From positions 48,889 to 112,888 of the forward strand of contig CAVVVS010000062.1 in NCBI GenBank assembly GCA_963751355.1: DNA of 64,000 bases, given 5' to 3'. The notes beneath the pieces are model-generated. The model made no database searches, was not told the origin of the DNA, and was given only the letters and a program-made list of their open reading frames with translations. Both the position numbers and the translations under genes were made by a program. The number at the start of each line of letters is the position of its first letter. The first letter of the stretch is position 1. Source of the DNA: CAVVVS01 sp963751355 (GTDB lineage: Bacteria; Bacteroidota; Ignavibacteria; Ignavibacteriales; Ignavibacteriaceae). Shown here one piece after another: positions 18,715 through 28,156 of the stretch.

Positions 18715-18926
18715 AATATAAACGTGCTCATAAAATTAATTTAGTTTTTATAATTTATTCCATTTTCATAATTTATAAATAGAAAATAACAAAAAAACCG
18801 CATCAAACAAAGATGATAAAACTAAACCCTAATTATCGATATTACGCATTTGATAAAAACGATAATTTCATAAAATCACATGTACTAAATTACTCATTTT
18901 CTTAATTTAACGATAATAAATTTTCA

Positions 18927-19447
18927 TTAATGATTATTATTGGAATTAGTCCTTATTTGTAAAAAGGATTTAAATGTGAATGAAATGCCTTCCAACAGTA
19001 AAAAGGGAAATGAGACGGGAATAAATGCCTTTAGAATATATCTTGCAGGAAGTGCTCCGGCATCCGGTGAACCTTGTTTATATAAAAATGAAATCCAAAC
19101 AAACTGCCGTGTTGAAAGTATTCCAACAACACAAAACGGAATTAAAAAATTATTGCACCGATTAGATTAACCCATGCATTATTTTTTTCGGAAAGTTTTG
19201 TGTAAAATACATCAACTCGAACATGCTAATCTACCTGTAATGTGTAAGCGGCAGCCAGTAAAAATATTAACGCAAATATATACCATTCCAATTCCTAAAC
19301 AGCGATACTGCTTTGTTTCAGCAAATAAAGTGCAAAAACATCATAGCAAACTACAAGTACTAACACAAAAGTAAGCCATGAGACAGCTGAACCAATTTTT
19401 GTATTCAGTTTATTAATGAAACTGATGTAAGCATTAACAAATTTCAT
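18927..19447 (-). pseudogene. Decayed TRAP transporter small permease (DctQ-type) gene
   Basis: The ATG at 19447 has an AAAGGTG site and opens a frame reading MKFVNAYISFINKLNTKIG, then a first membrane helix ending YDVFALYLLKQSSIAV. A TAG at 19295-19297 replaces the expected Gln of the QELEW block; the frame goes on (ELEWYIFALIFLLAAAYTLQVD) to a second TAG at 19226-19228, then HVRVDVFYTKLSEKNNAWV, a hallmark of DctQ proteins. At a T6 run (19144-19149) the frame shifts by one base and continues with SPDAGALPARYILKAFIP to a TAA at 18927-18929. Repaired length is about 173 residues, the family size. It follows yraN by 18 bases. No dctM or dctP partner is seen, so the transporter is probably lost. 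Confidence 0.8.
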
Positions 19448-19465
19448 AGACAGCACCTTTAAGAA

Positions 19466-19834
19466 TTAATCAAACGCATTAACGTAATGTTCAATAAGCG
19501 GTTTAATTTTATGTCTGAACAAAATAGTAACAACATCGAACCTGCAGTCAATATCCTCTATACCTTTATCGAATAAATACAAATCCGCAACTTTTTTTAA
19601 CTGTTTGATTTTGCTTTGGGTAACAGCATATTCGGGGGGACCGAATTCCAAATTCATTCTTGATTTTACTTCAACAAATACCGTTTCTTTAGTATTGGGA
19701 TCCTCGGCAATGATATCAATTTCACCTTTACTAAAACGGTAATTCCGCTCAATAATTTTATAGCCTTTGGATATTAGAAGTTTAGCAGCAATATCTTCAC
19801 CTTCTTTTCCAAAATCTTTAGTGGATTTTTTCAT
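19466..19834 (-). CDS. yraN: YraN family endonuclease-like protein (UPF0102)
   Basis: The 122-residue protein has the UPF0102 pattern: GKEGEDIAAKLLISKGYKIIERNYRFSKGEIDIIAED followed by TVFVEVKSR. The residues E-x-D...E-V-K form a restriction-endonuclease-like (PD-(D/E)xK) active site. The C-terminal part (KQLKKVADLYL, DCRFDVVTI) is complete. The role is unsettled; it lies near rnhB in many genomes, as here (rnhB 240 bases upstream). The decayed TRAP gene follows. Confidence 0.93.
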   Translation of the reverse strand: MKKSTKDFGKEGEDIAAKLLISKGYKIIERNYRFSKGEIDIIAEDPNTKETVFVEVKSRMNLEFGPPEYAVTQSKIKQLKKVADLYLFDKGIEDIDCRFDVVTILFRHKIKPLIEHYVNAFD

Positions 19835-20076
19835 TTATTTTGATATGAATATTACAATTAAATTCAATTCTAACGGGATTTAATAACTCATGCTTCGCAC
19901 AAAATTAAAAGTTATTAATTTTATCATTCCGGACTTCACCGGGAAACTTACTCTTATACTAATTTATTATGCTAAAGACCTTCAAAGAAGAGCAACCAAG
20001 TTCAAAATGATATATAATAAATGAATAAATAATGTATAGATATAAAAACTTAGAGCCTTAAATAGGAATTAGAGTA

Positions 20077-20700
20077 CTATTTAAACACCGGGTCTAAATA
20101 ATTTTCTTCATATAATATTTTACTTAAAAATGTTTTTCTATGTAAAGGTGAAGGGCCATACTGTTTAATTGCATTTATATGTTCCTTTGTACCATAACCT
20201 TTGTTTTTTGCCCATAGGTATTGCGGGAATTTAGGACTCAGTCTAATCATTATATCATCCCTGGTAACCTTTGCTATGATTGATGCAGCAGCAATACAAA
20301 ACGATTTTGAATCTCCTTTGACAATAGGCACGGCAGGCACTGTGTAATTAAATGTTTTGTTACCGTCAACAAGAATTAAATTCGGCTGAACATTAAGTCG
20401 CCGTACCGACATTGACATTGCCGTTAAGGATGCTTGAAGAATATTAATTCTATCTATTTGCCCATGCGATATGATGGAAACCGAATAAGCCAACGCTTTA
20501 TCCATAATTTGAGGTAATAATTCCCGGCGTTCTTTATCACTTAATTGCTTGGAGTCATTCACACCGTCTATAAAAACATTGGGCTGGAAAATTACAGCGG
20601 AGCTAACTACAGGACCAGCTAAAGGACCTCTCCCCGCTTCGTCAACTCCGGCGATTAATTTAATTTCGTTGGTTAAGTATGAATTGTCAAAATTTTTCAT
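20077..20700 (-). CDS. rnhB: Ribonuclease HII
   Basis: The enzyme cuts the RNA strand of RNA-DNA hybrids and starts removal of misincorporated ribonucleotides. The 207-residue protein has the opening motif AGVDEAGRGPLAGPV with the catalytic pair Asp20-Glu21, LVDGNK with the third acidic residue and SIIAKVTRDDIM with the fourth. The closing block GYGTKEHINAIKQYGPSPLHRKTF is the type II tail. The ATG overlaps the stop of the upstream prenyltransferase gene as ATGA, so translation is probably coupled. Confidence 0.97.
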   Translation of the reverse strand: MKNFDNSYLTNEIKLIAGVDEAGRGPLAGPVVSSAVIFQPNVFIDGVNDSKQLSDKERRELLPQIMDKALAYSVSIISHGQIDRINILQASLTAMSMSVRRLNVQPNLILVDGNKTFNYTVPAVPIVKGDSKSFCIAAASIIAKVTRDDIMIRLSPKFPQYLWAKNKGYGTKEHINAIKQYGPSPLHRKTFLSKILYEENYLDPVFK

Positions 20701-21533
20701 TTACCTAAAAATATTGCAGTGAGTCCAAAAATCATGTTCAATTTTAAAATAAAACTTAACTTATTCAAGTTTTTCTGAGAATCATCTTCAAACAAAGATT
20801 TTACTGTGTAAACGAACAGTGGATTTACCACCACCATCACTACGATAAAATATTCAATCCGGTAGACCCTGGTAAGAAAAGGGTAAAATGTAGCTATTAT
20901 TAAAATAACCAAGGTTAATAAAATTATTCTTTTCGTTGCCGGTATGCCGTATTTATGCGGGAAAGAAGAGATACCCGATTTTATGTCTCCTTCAATATCT
21001 TCGATATCTTTTATGATTTCCCGAACAAGGTTAATAAGGAATGCAAATACTGCCGGGATTATAGCAGAAGAGAAATTATTAACGGCTACGCCCCCATAAA
21101 TAAACGCTAAGCCTGTCATGAATGCTACAAGAATGTTTCCTGTTAAAATATACCTTTTCAGTTTAAAAGAATATAAGAACAGAAGTATTGTAGAACCTGC
21201 TACAATTGCAAAAGCTTGTATGTTTATTAAATATGAAAGTATGAATGAAATTACTACCAGAATTGAGTAATAATAAGAAGCTTCTAGAGGAGTGAGAGTA
21301 TTTGCAGGCAATGGCCTGTCCGGGCGATTAACTTTATCTATTTCAATATCAAAAATGTCATTAATGGTATTTCCTGCAGACGCAGTAAGTCCACCTGATA
21401 ATGCCGCAAATAGAATTTTTATTTGGGAGTACTCTCCGTTTACACAAAGTATCGCCCCCACTATGATGGAAAAGAAAGTAATCGCAAAATTTAAGGGACG
21501 TGAAAGCTTTATGAATTCTTTAATTTTATTCAA
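20697..21533 (-). CDS. UbiA family prenyltransferase
   Basis: The 278-residue integral membrane protein has about eight or nine membrane helices and both Mg2+/diphosphate-binding motifs: NTINDIFDIEIDKVNRPDRPLP (NDxxDxxxD) and DIEDIEGDIKSGISSFPHKYG (DxxxD). Such proteins move a prenyl group onto an acceptor. This sequence type is often annotated as geranylgeranylglycerol-phosphate geranylgeranyltransferase-like in bacteria, but a menaquinone (MenA-like) or other role is possible; no pathway partner is in the window. It is coupled to rnhB. Confidence 0.9.
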   Translation of the reverse strand: MNKIKEFIKLSRPLNFAITFFSIIVGAILCVNGEYSQIKILFAALSGGLTASAGNTINDIFDIEIDKVNRPDRPLPANTLTPLEASYYYSILVVISFILSYLINIQAFAIVAGSTILLFLYSFKLKRYILTGNILVAFMTGLAFIYGGVAVNNFSSAIIPAVFAFLINLVREIIKDIEDIEGDIKSGISSFPHKYGIPATKRIILLTLVILIIATFYPFLTRVYRIEYFIVVMVVVNPLFVYTVKSLFEDDSQKNLNKLSFILKLNMIFGLTAIFLGK

Positions 21534-21954
21534 TTTTTAAGTGTAATTTTATTGCAGAATCATTTTATGAAATTATTATGTTAAAATCATATAATTTTTA
21601 GTTTTGACTACTAACTTATATTATCTAATCTTACAATAAATAATGTACCGTAAAAGCTGAATATTCTATGAAGTATTTTTGTCATCTTTAACAAAAGGTT
21701 ATGCCCTTGAAACTTGAAAACTCTGTGACTTCTCCGTATTTCCCTGTGCTACATAAATTTTCACAGAGTAGCACAGAGCGGTAAGCTGCTACTGATAACT
21801 CTAAATTGAAAATATTCCGTCACAAAAAGCAAAAATTTTAATTACAATAAATTAGAGAGTAAATCAAAGTTTATTATCCTAATATTTAATTGAACTCATA
21901 AAAGCTAATTGAAATATTTAATAGTTAACTTTTTATACTGACTTTGTAATTTTA
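21534..21954. other. Gene-free stretch of about 420 bases with a palindromic repeat
   Basis: No coding frame or RNA gene was found between the Omp85 gene end and the prenyltransferase start. Its main content is the palindromic block at 21721-21776, listed separately, in otherwise AT-rich sequence that should hold the ubiA promoter at its upper end of the minus strand gene order. Confidence 0.5.
21721..21776. repeat. Palindromic 'CTCTGTG/CTGTGCTAC' intergenic repeat
   Basis: Two interlaced perfect inverted repeats are visible: CTCTGTGA (21721-21728) with TCACAGAG (21761-21768), and CTGTGCTAC (21744-21752) with GTAGCACAG (21768-21776). Blocks of this vocabulary (CTCTGTGACTTCTCCGT..., TTTCACAGAGTAGCACAGAG) occur as dispersed intergenic repeats in many environmental bacterial genomes. 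The 11-mer CTGTGCTACAT recurs in this window in the hairpin at 52325-52345. Confidence 0.55.
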
Positions 21955-23724
21955 TCAAAACTCATTCACCAATCCAAAATGAATCTTTCCGTCGCTGAAT
22001 GAATCTCCCTTTGCAAGCGCAAAACTTACATTGATTACTCCAAGCCCGGTTTCTAAATTTAATCCCAGGCCATACCCTATTTTAAAACCTTTTTGTTTCA
22101 ATATATTTCTTTCCGGTTCAGCTTTTCTATAATAATAACCGGTATCAAAAAATATAAATCCGTAAGTTCTTTTTTGCAGCAATAGTCTATATTCTAAATT
22201 CGACCAAAAAATTCTGGAGCCCAAAAACTGATCTTCGCGATAACCTCTGAGAGTTTTGGCCCCGCCTAATCTGAAGAGATCACTAACCTCAAGAAATGAT
22301 CCCTGGAGATCTCTTCCATGAAGACCGAGAGCTGCAACTTGACGATTGAATAATTCGTAAAACCCGTCCAGATCCAACGTAATCCGTCGTAAATTGAAGT
22401 TTGTGTTAAGTGCGGGAGTAATAAAAGCCGCCGGACCATTAATTTTCTTTTGACTAAATGAAAATGTATTCATAAACAAAAAACCACGTGTTGGGGAATA
22501 AGGATCATCACGTGTATCTATTTTCAAATTAATTCCCGTAGTAACAGAGGAGGAGTTATATACGGAGAATATATTATTCGCATTAACTGTCGGGATTACG
22601 GACTCCGTAGAGATAAATACCGCAGCAGATACACTTTCGTTAGCCAGGTATTCCAATGTTACACCGAGTGTCCTTTGCACATATGTAGTATCTTGTTTCC
22701 TCTGCTCAAGATTTCCTGTTAAATTAAAAGGATAACCGAATAACCAGGGTTCTAAATATTTCAACTGCAAATTCTGTGAAGCTCTATTGTATTGCTGCCA
22801 TCTTATCGCCGCGGCTCTCCCTGTTCCGAATAAATTACGGAGACTTACGTTTACCAGTCCCGTTATATAACCTGGCTCACCTTTCCCGTTTCCGGGGATA
22901 TATCCGATAATGCCGTCAAAATTGTTGGTCTGTTTTTCTTTCACGTTAATTACCAATACTCCCTTGTTACTCGAATTGATATAAAAATTTGGGGAGTTGA
23001 CAGGTTCGAAGAAACCAAGTCTGTTCAGCCTATCCGGTAATTCATCAATTATTTTTTGCGAATATAATTCGCCTAATTTGATCCGGAGTTCGCGGGCAAT
23101 AACATAATCTGCGGTTTTTGAATTCCCTATAATTTCAATCTTATCAATTTTACTTTTAAGTCCTTTATCAATTTTCAGATAGATATTTGCATAATGCTGC
23201 TTACTCGTTGAGTCATTCAAAAATTTTACGGACGAAATAATAATTTTAGCAAAAGGATAGCCGTTGTTTTCATAGTAGGTCAATACATTCGAAATTGCTG
23301 ATTCAAGCTCAAACTTGTCATAAACCTGATTTACCATGTATTGAAACATTGACAATATATCTTCATCTTTGGTACTGTCTTCCCAAACAATATTAATATT
23401 TCTTATGTAAGTGGGAGAACCTTCATTGATATCAATATAAAAAACAACCTGTTGTGAATCTGGCTCATATTCATAATGAGTACCTTCGAATGAACTGTTA
23501 AAATAGCCTCTTTCGCCGAGATTAAATGCCAGTTTCTTTTTGACCGTATCAACAATTCCTGAAAATATCTTTGTACCTGAACCGATTCCGCTCCAATTGA
23601 TAATATCACCGGAAGCGAAATCGGATGCCCCTTTTACTTGTACGGATTTGACGGATTGCGGAAATAAAAAAGAGGGGATAATAAAAAAGAATAAGAAACA
23701 ATATTTAACGCGGTGTAACATCAA
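21955..23724 (-). CDS. Omp85 (BamA/TamA) family outer-membrane protein
   Basis: The 589-residue protein has a signal peptide (to about residue 23, ending SLFPQ-like), two or three POTRA domains (about 25-270, with GSPTYIRNINIVWE and GLKSKIDKIEIIGNSKTADYVIARELRIKLGELY) and a C-terminal 16-strand barrel-type region. The barrel holds the family blocks RIDTRDDPYSPTRGFLF, LGGAKTLRGYREDQFLGSR and GYGLGLNLETGLGVINVSFALA. The VRG(F/Y)-like 'LRGY' motif marks the lid loop. The protein ends in the aromatic LVNEF, as outer-membrane proteins do. It is smaller than BamA, so a TamA-like or accessory assembly role is likelier. Its start overlaps the end of the sugar kinase gene by about 20 bases. Confidence 0.9.
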   Translation of the reverse strand: MMLHRVKYCFLFFFIIPSFLFPQSVKSVQVKGASDFASGDIINWSGIGSGTKIFSGIVDTVKKKLAFNLGERGYFNSSFEGTHYEYEPDSQQVVFYIDINEGSPTYIRNINIVWEDSTKDEDILSMFQYMVNQVYDKFELESAISNVLTYYENNGYPFAKIIISSVKFLNDSTSKQHYANIYLKIDKGLKSKIDKIEIIGNSKTADYVIARELRIKLGELYSQKIIDELPDRLNRLGFFEPVNSPNFYINSSNKGVLVINVKEKQTNNFDGIIGYIPGNGKGEPGYITGLVNVSLRNLFGTGRAAAIRWQQYNRASQNLQLKYLEPWLFGYPFNLTGNLEQRKQDTTYVQRTLGVTLEYLANESVSAAVFISTESVIPTVNANNIFSVYNSSSVTTGINLKIDTRDDPYSPTRGFLFMNTFSFSQKKINGPAAFITPALNTNFNLRRITLDLDGFYELFNRQVAALGLHGRDLQGSFLEVSDLFRLGGAKTLRGYREDQFLGSRIFWSNLEYRLLLQKRTYGFIFFDTGYYYRKAEPERNILKQKGFKIGYGLGLNLETGLGVINVSFALAKGDSFSDGKIHFGLVNEF

Positions 23725-24670
23725 CAGTTTTCATTTTTTTGCCTATCGGAAATAATTTTACAGAATTCTTATATTTATCAATTTCATGTAATTTTACATC
23801 CGATATTTCAATCCGTGATGCATTAACGATGCCCATAGATGAAGCAAAGATTAAACTATCTTCGAAGGTTAAATTTTTATGCCATCCGTAGGAAATACCT
23901 GCAGTAAAACTATCTCCACTGCCTGTCGGGTCAACGGTTTTTATTTCCGGGTTTTCAACTTTAAAATGAAAATCAAAGTTTGACGCGTAAGTTGGGTTCG
24001 AACCATCGGTCAGATAAACTTGTTTGATTCCATTATTGTACATTTCATCTAAAAATTCAATCTTTTCATTTTCGTTTCTCAATGTACATGTCAAGGATTT
24101 CTCTACCTCATCAACATTATTATGAAGTATTGTAGGCGATGCTGAAATACATGATTTTAAATGTTCTCCGTATGTATCGCAAATCGATATCTTATCAAAA
24201 TCATGGGCCAACTTTAGCCCATACGGAAATATTGAATCAGTTTCGGGACATGGAGAACTGCCCGAAAAAATAACTATTTCACAATTTTGAATCATTTTCT
24301 CCAGCTTTGTTTTGAACTCATCGACTTCCCTGGAAGATATTTTAGAATTTTCGGAAAAATAAGTTGTTACAGATTGTGATGTTTCTTCAATTATAACGGC
24401 GGCTTCTCTAGTTTCGAACGCTGTTTTAACAGCCGATATTTTTATACCTTCACCGGTTATAACATCTCTTAAAGTTTTTCCGTTAGTTCCACCTAGAAAT
24501 GTAAAGGCAAGATTATCGACATCTAAAATGTTTAGCTGTCTGCTTACGTTAATACCCTTTCCGCCTGCGTTTACTCTTTCAACTCCTCCCCGGTTATGCC
24601 CCCCAATTTCTATCGATTTATATGAGAACCGCCTTTCAAGCAGCGGATTTATTGTTACTGTAAGTATCAT
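23705..24670 (-). CDS. PfkB family sugar-phosphate kinase (1-phosphofructokinase/tagatose-6-phosphate kinase type)
   Basis: The 321-residue ribokinase-fold protein shows VNAGGKGINVSRQLNIL near the N-terminus and the catalytic PfkB signature VDPTGSGDSFTAG with the base Asp253. The opening MILTVTINPLLERRF follows the FruK/LacC subfamily (M.xTvTlNPaiD), but the usual Asp of that motif is Glu here. It would phosphorylate fructose-1-phosphate or tagatose-6-phosphate with ATP. No PTS or fru genes are nearby, so the substrate is open. It overlaps the Omp85 gene and follows the GWxTD gene by 30 bases. Confidence 0.85.
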   Translation of the reverse strand: MILTVTINPLLERRFSYKSIEIGGHNRGGVERVNAGGKGINVSRQLNILDVDNLAFTFLGGTNGKTLRDVITGEGIKISAVKTAFETREAAVIIEETSQSVTTYFSENSKISSREVDEFKTKLEKMIQNCEIVIFSGSSPCPETDSIFPYGLKLAHDFDKISICDTYGEHLKSCISASPTILHNNVDEVEKSLTCTLRNENEKIEFLDEMYNNGIKQVYLTDGSNPTYASNFDFHFKVENPEIKTVDPTGSGDSFTAGISYGWHKNLTFEDSLIFASSMGIVNASRIEISDVKLHEIDKYKNSVKLFPIGKKMKTVDVTPR

Positions 24671-24700
24671 TTTTAAAACTTGAATAAAAGATTATTTAAC

Positions 24701-25984
24701 TTATCTGTTATATCTAAATTTGTACAAATCTCCAGTTAACGGGGTCACCAGCCTATAATCTCCAAACCCGGTTTCATCCACAAAAACAAAGCTCCTATTA
24801 ATGTTATAATATTCCCAAACGACATAAGGTTTTGCATCTATATCGAAAGGATGCCTGTCCACGGAATTAGGGGGACCCAGTAAGATATACACCATTCCCC
24901 TATCCGTGCGCCACCCTTCTATGTACTGTGTAAAATGTGCATTGGCATAAGCAACCCTTCTATAATACTCATCGAATATTGGATTATCTTCAGTATTGGG
25001 TGTTGGATCCATTCTCTTCCAGTAGTTTAAATAAAGTTTTAGCCTTTCTTCTTTGCTCTTTGCTTCCTGTATAGAATCTATTGCGGATGGTGACGCAATA
25101 TATACTAACTGCTGTATTGCTTTATCAAGGTCTCTTACAGTAGAAGGTACACCGACCCATCGAGAAAAGAATTGTTTCGATACGGAAGTTAATACATTAT
25201 TCTCCCCGTCTTTTAACGCAATTGTAAGTTTATAATTTCCTAAACTAAAACTGCTGTCATGGATTACATGAAATATTCTCGTTGTGCCGGTATCAATATT
25301 TTTCGTTTGATCTTCATGATAAATTAATTCTTTGTGATTATCATATATCGTATAATCTATATCAATTTTACCGGAGATACGCGAGTATATTTCAAAAAAG
25401 AAAGGAAGACCATTTTTAATATCTGCAACGTTTTTTGATATATTGGGAATAATTTTTTTCTTTCCTCCACCGGAAGAATATTTTGAAATTAGCAAAACAT
25501 CGCTGGCTGATATTTTGCCCTTCATATTTCTTACTGTATAAAAGGCTTTTTTAGTATAATCTCTTTTCGAATCCTTATCTTGAACCGAAGTTCTGATGGA
25601 ATATTTTGTAGGCTTAAGATAAAAAGAACGTAATGTTAAGCTATAGTTGTTATTGGATACGGTTTCTTGAAATGTATTTACGGTAATCTTTTCGTTCCAC
25701 GTTTTTTCTTCTATCAACTTATCCTCGTTTTCATCAAAAACCGAGACTGTTGCAGTGTAAGAACCGGTAAATTGCCCGTTTGATTTGATAAATTGGATGG
25801 TGGTATAAGGGACTTGAATATAAACATCTATCCTAGTTGAATTCGATTTGACGGATGAAAAGTTTAGTATTTCTTCGTAAAACATATTTTGAGTTTTCGC
25901 ATTACCTTGGTTTGAAATCTCAACTTGCGCTTTAACAATAAAAGCACATAAAAAACATAATGGCAGTATAATAAACTTTTTCAT
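24701..25984 (-). CDS. GWxTD domain-containing protein, secreted
   Basis: The 427-residue protein has a signal peptide (1 to about 20, ending VKAQ) and a long beta-rich region that looks like two immunoglobulin-like modules (about 40-270). The C-terminal GWxTD domain has GWRTDRGMVYILLGPPNSVDRHPF starting at residue 357, with VVWEYY and GFGDYRLVTP after it. The domain is recognised as a family typical of Chlorobi, Ignavibacteria, Acidobacteria and related phyla; its function is unknown. It sits between rimO (3 bases downstream) and the kinase, in a tight run of genes. An envelope location is inferred from the signal peptide. Confidence 0.88.
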   Translation of the reverse strand: MKKFIILPLCFLCAFIVKAQVEISNQGNAKTQNMFYEEILNFSSVKSNSTRIDVYIQVPYTTIQFIKSNGQFTGSYTATVSVFDENEDKLIEEKTWNEKITVNTFQETVSNNNYSLTLRSFYLKPTKYSIRTSVQDKDSKRDYTKKAFYTVRNMKGKISASDVLLISKYSSGGGKKKIIPNISKNVADIKNGLPFFFEIYSRISGKIDIDYTIYDNHKELIYHEDQTKNIDTGTTRIFHVIHDSSFSLGNYKLTIALKDGENNVLTSVSKQFFSRWVGVPSTVRDLDKAIQQLVYIASPSAIDSIQEAKSKEERLKLYLNYWKRMDPTPNTEDNPIFDEYYRRVAYANAHFTQYIEGWRTDRGMVYILLGPPNSVDRHPFDIDAKPYVVWEYYNINRSFVFVDETGFGDYRLVTPLTGDLYKFRYNR

Positions 25985-25987
25985 TGC

Positions 25988-27304
25988 TTAAGTCCCCCGG
26001 TTGATGGAAATTTTAGCATAAAGGTCATACTCGTTATAATCATATATTTCGCCTGTATAGAATTTCCCTGGAGTGATTACCTGGGAATCTGCAGGAATTA
26101 ATACTTCACCGTCAACTTCCGGGGCATCACGATGTGATCGCCCGATATAAAAATCTCCTTCCAATCCTTCTACAAGTATTCTTAATTCTTTACCGACAAA
26201 ATTTTCATTCTTCTTAAGTGAAATATTCTTTTGCAATTCCATCAAAATTTGTTTTCTCTCCTGTTTTATTTCTTCGGATACCGGATCACCCAGTAAGTAA
26301 CTTGCAGTGTTTTCTTCAACCGAAAAGGTAAAAGCTCCAATCCGGTCGAATTCAACTTCTTTAATAAAATCACATAATTCCTGGAATTCTTTTTCCGTTT
26401 CAGCAGGATACCCGGTTATAAAAGTAGTTCTCAATGTTATATCCGGGATTCTATTCTTTAATTTATACAGCAGTTCTCGTGTTCTTTTAGAAGTAACTCC
26501 TCTCCTCATTGATTTTAAAACGTTATCCGAGATATGCTGCAGCGGGATATCGACGTACTTACATATTTTGGGATTATCCGCAATCACCTCTATAACATCT
26601 TCGGGAAATCGCGAAGGATAAGCATACATCAATCTTATCCATTCAATTCCGTTAATTTCGCTCAGCTTATTTAACAACTCACCTAAAGTTCTTTTACCAT
26701 AAAGATCTATACCGTAGTCTGTGGTATCCTGTGCAATTATAATCAATTCTTTAGCATTATTTCCTGCTAAAAATTCCGCCTCCTTCACTAAATCATCAAC
26801 CGGCTTGGAATGGTGCTTTCCTCTCATCAGGGGAATTGCGCAAAATGAACAGGGATGATCACACCCCTCCGATATTTTCAAATAAGCAGTATGCGAAGGT
26901 GTGGTTAATAACCTTTCCCCGAGTAAATTATATTTCAGTTCTCCGCCAAGTTCACTCAGAATACCTTCATATTTTTCGGTACCGAAATAAACATCCACTT
27001 CCGGAATTTCATTCTCAAGTTCCTTTTTATATCTTTCCGATAGACAACCTGCAACAATTACTTTGTTGAGTTTGCCCTTTTGTTTTAAAGCTACCGCATT
27101 TAAAATTATATCGATTGATTCCTGTTTGGCAGCTTCAATAAATCCGCATGTATTAATTATAACTGTCCCAGCCTGCTGCGGGTTTCCAGTCAATTTAAAA
27201 TTATTAAGTTTTAACTGATTCAATAATCTTTCCGAATCCACCGTATTTTTAGAACAACCCAGGGTAATTAGACTTATCTTATCTTTTGTTTTCATCGTTT
27301 CCAA
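25988..27304 (-). CDS. rimO: Ribosomal protein S12 methylthiotransferase
   Basis: RimO adds a methylthio group to Asp of ribosomal protein S12. The 438-residue protein has the N-terminal UPF0004 domain with Cys17 (LGCSKNTVDSE), Cys53 and Cys87 for the auxiliary cluster, and a radical-SAM domain with the CxxxCxxC motif at Cys148, Cys152 and Cys155 (GCDHPCSFC). A TRAM domain closes the protein. The SKNTVDSE and KYVDIPLQHISD blocks are RimO-specific rather than MiaB-like. A true MiaB is encoded at 37937, which supports the assignment. The start may be the first ATG or the second, four residues in. Confidence 0.96.
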   Translation of the reverse strand: METMKTKDKISLITLGCSKNTVDSERLLNQLKLNNFKLTGNPQQAGTVIINTCGFIEAAKQESIDIILNAVALKQKGKLNKVIVAGCLSERYKKELENEIPEVDVYFGTEKYEGILSELGGELKYNLLGERLLTTPSHTAYLKISEGCDHPCSFCAIPLMRGKHHSKPVDDLVKEAEFLAGNNAKELIIIAQDTTDYGIDLYGKRTLGELLNKLSEINGIEWIRLMYAYPSRFPEDVIEVIADNPKICKYVDIPLQHISDNVLKSMRRGVTSKRTRELLYKLKNRIPDITLRTTFITGYPAETEKEFQELCDFIKEVEFDRIGAFTFSVEENTASYLLGDPVSEEIKQERKQILMELQKNISLKKNENFVGKELRILVEGLEGDFYIGRSHRDAPEVDGEVLIPADSQVITPGKFYTGEIYDYNEYDLYAKISINRGT

Positions 27305-27331
27305 ATTAATATAATTATTGTAACTGGTAGT

Positions 27332-28156
27332 TTACCCGCCGAAGTATTTCAAAAGTAAAAGAATAACAGGCGAAGTAAACAGAAAAGAATCAAACCGGTC
27401 GAAGATTCCTCCGTGTCCCGGAATCAAACTTGAGGAATCCTTAACGCCTGCATCTCTTTTTATTAAAGATTCAATAAGGTCACCAAGTTGCCCTATCGTA
27501 CCAACCGTAATACCGAATAAAATAACTTCATTCCACGAAAGAAATTGAAGCACTATAAATTTTGCAGCAATAAAAGCTAATATTGCAAATACAAAACCAA
27601 ATACGGCGCCTTCCCAGCTTTTGTTGGGGCTTACCCTTGGAAAGAGTTTATGCTTTCCCAAACTTATACCCCCGAAAAAAGCAGCCGAGTCGCAAATCCA
27701 AATAGAGACCAAGATTGAAATTACTAAGTAACCGCCCCGGTAGTACAAATCGCCGACAGCAGGGTAAAATTCTCTTATTCCTATCATAGAACTTGAGAAC
27801 AATCCGATATAAAAAATTCCCAGTAAACTGCTTCCGATATTAAAAATCGCGGAGCCTTTGTTCCGAAACAATTCAACCAATGAAATCAGAACAATTATAG
27901 CCAGCAAAAAGGAATAAGTTTCAAAAAAGAATACATAATTATTAAATAATAAAAATATTATGGATAGAAAACCAATCCAAATATTAGTACTTACTCCTTT
28001 TTTCTTCATCATTATACTGAATTCATAAAATGAAATCAAAGCAATACAAAGTACAAAAATGAAAAAGTAGTATCTACCTAAAAAGGAAGCGGTGATAATA
28101 AGAGGAATAGCCACTATTGAGACCAACACACGTTTGGCAGTATTGCCCAGCGCCAT
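27332..28156 (-). CDS. cdsA: Phosphatidate cytidylyltransferase (CDP-diglyceride synthase)
   Basis: CdsA makes CDP-diacylglycerol from phosphatidate and CTP in the inner membrane, the branch point of phospholipid synthesis. The 274-residue protein has about eight membrane helices and the C-terminal signature with LGDLIESLIKRDAGVKDSSSLIPGHGGIFDRFDS, including the S-x-x-K-R-x4-K-D-x5-P-G-H-G-G-x3-R-x-D core. KLFPRVSPNKSWEG is also typical. The start ATG overlaps the stop of the upstream zinc-ribbon gene by one base (TAATG), so the two are translationally coupled. Confidence 0.96.
   Translation of the reverse strand: MALGNTAKRVLVSIVAIPLIITASFLGRYYFFIFVLCIALISFYEFSIMMKKKGVSTNIWIGFLSIIFLLFNNYVFFFETYSFLLAIIVLISLVELFRNKGSAIFNIGSSLLGIFYIGLFSSSMIGIREFYPAVGDLYYRGGYLVISILVSIWICDSAAFFGGISLGKHKLFPRVSPNKSWEGAVFGFVFAILAFIAAKFIVLQFLSWNEVILFGITVGTIGQLGDLIESLIKRDAGVKDSSSLIPGHGGIFDRFDSFLFTSPVILLLLKYFGG

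Noticed and set aside
18940..19374. Two plus-strand frames of 76 and 66 codons
   Set aside because: They are antisense shadows of the decayed TRAP gene on the minus strand, which explains the sequence better.
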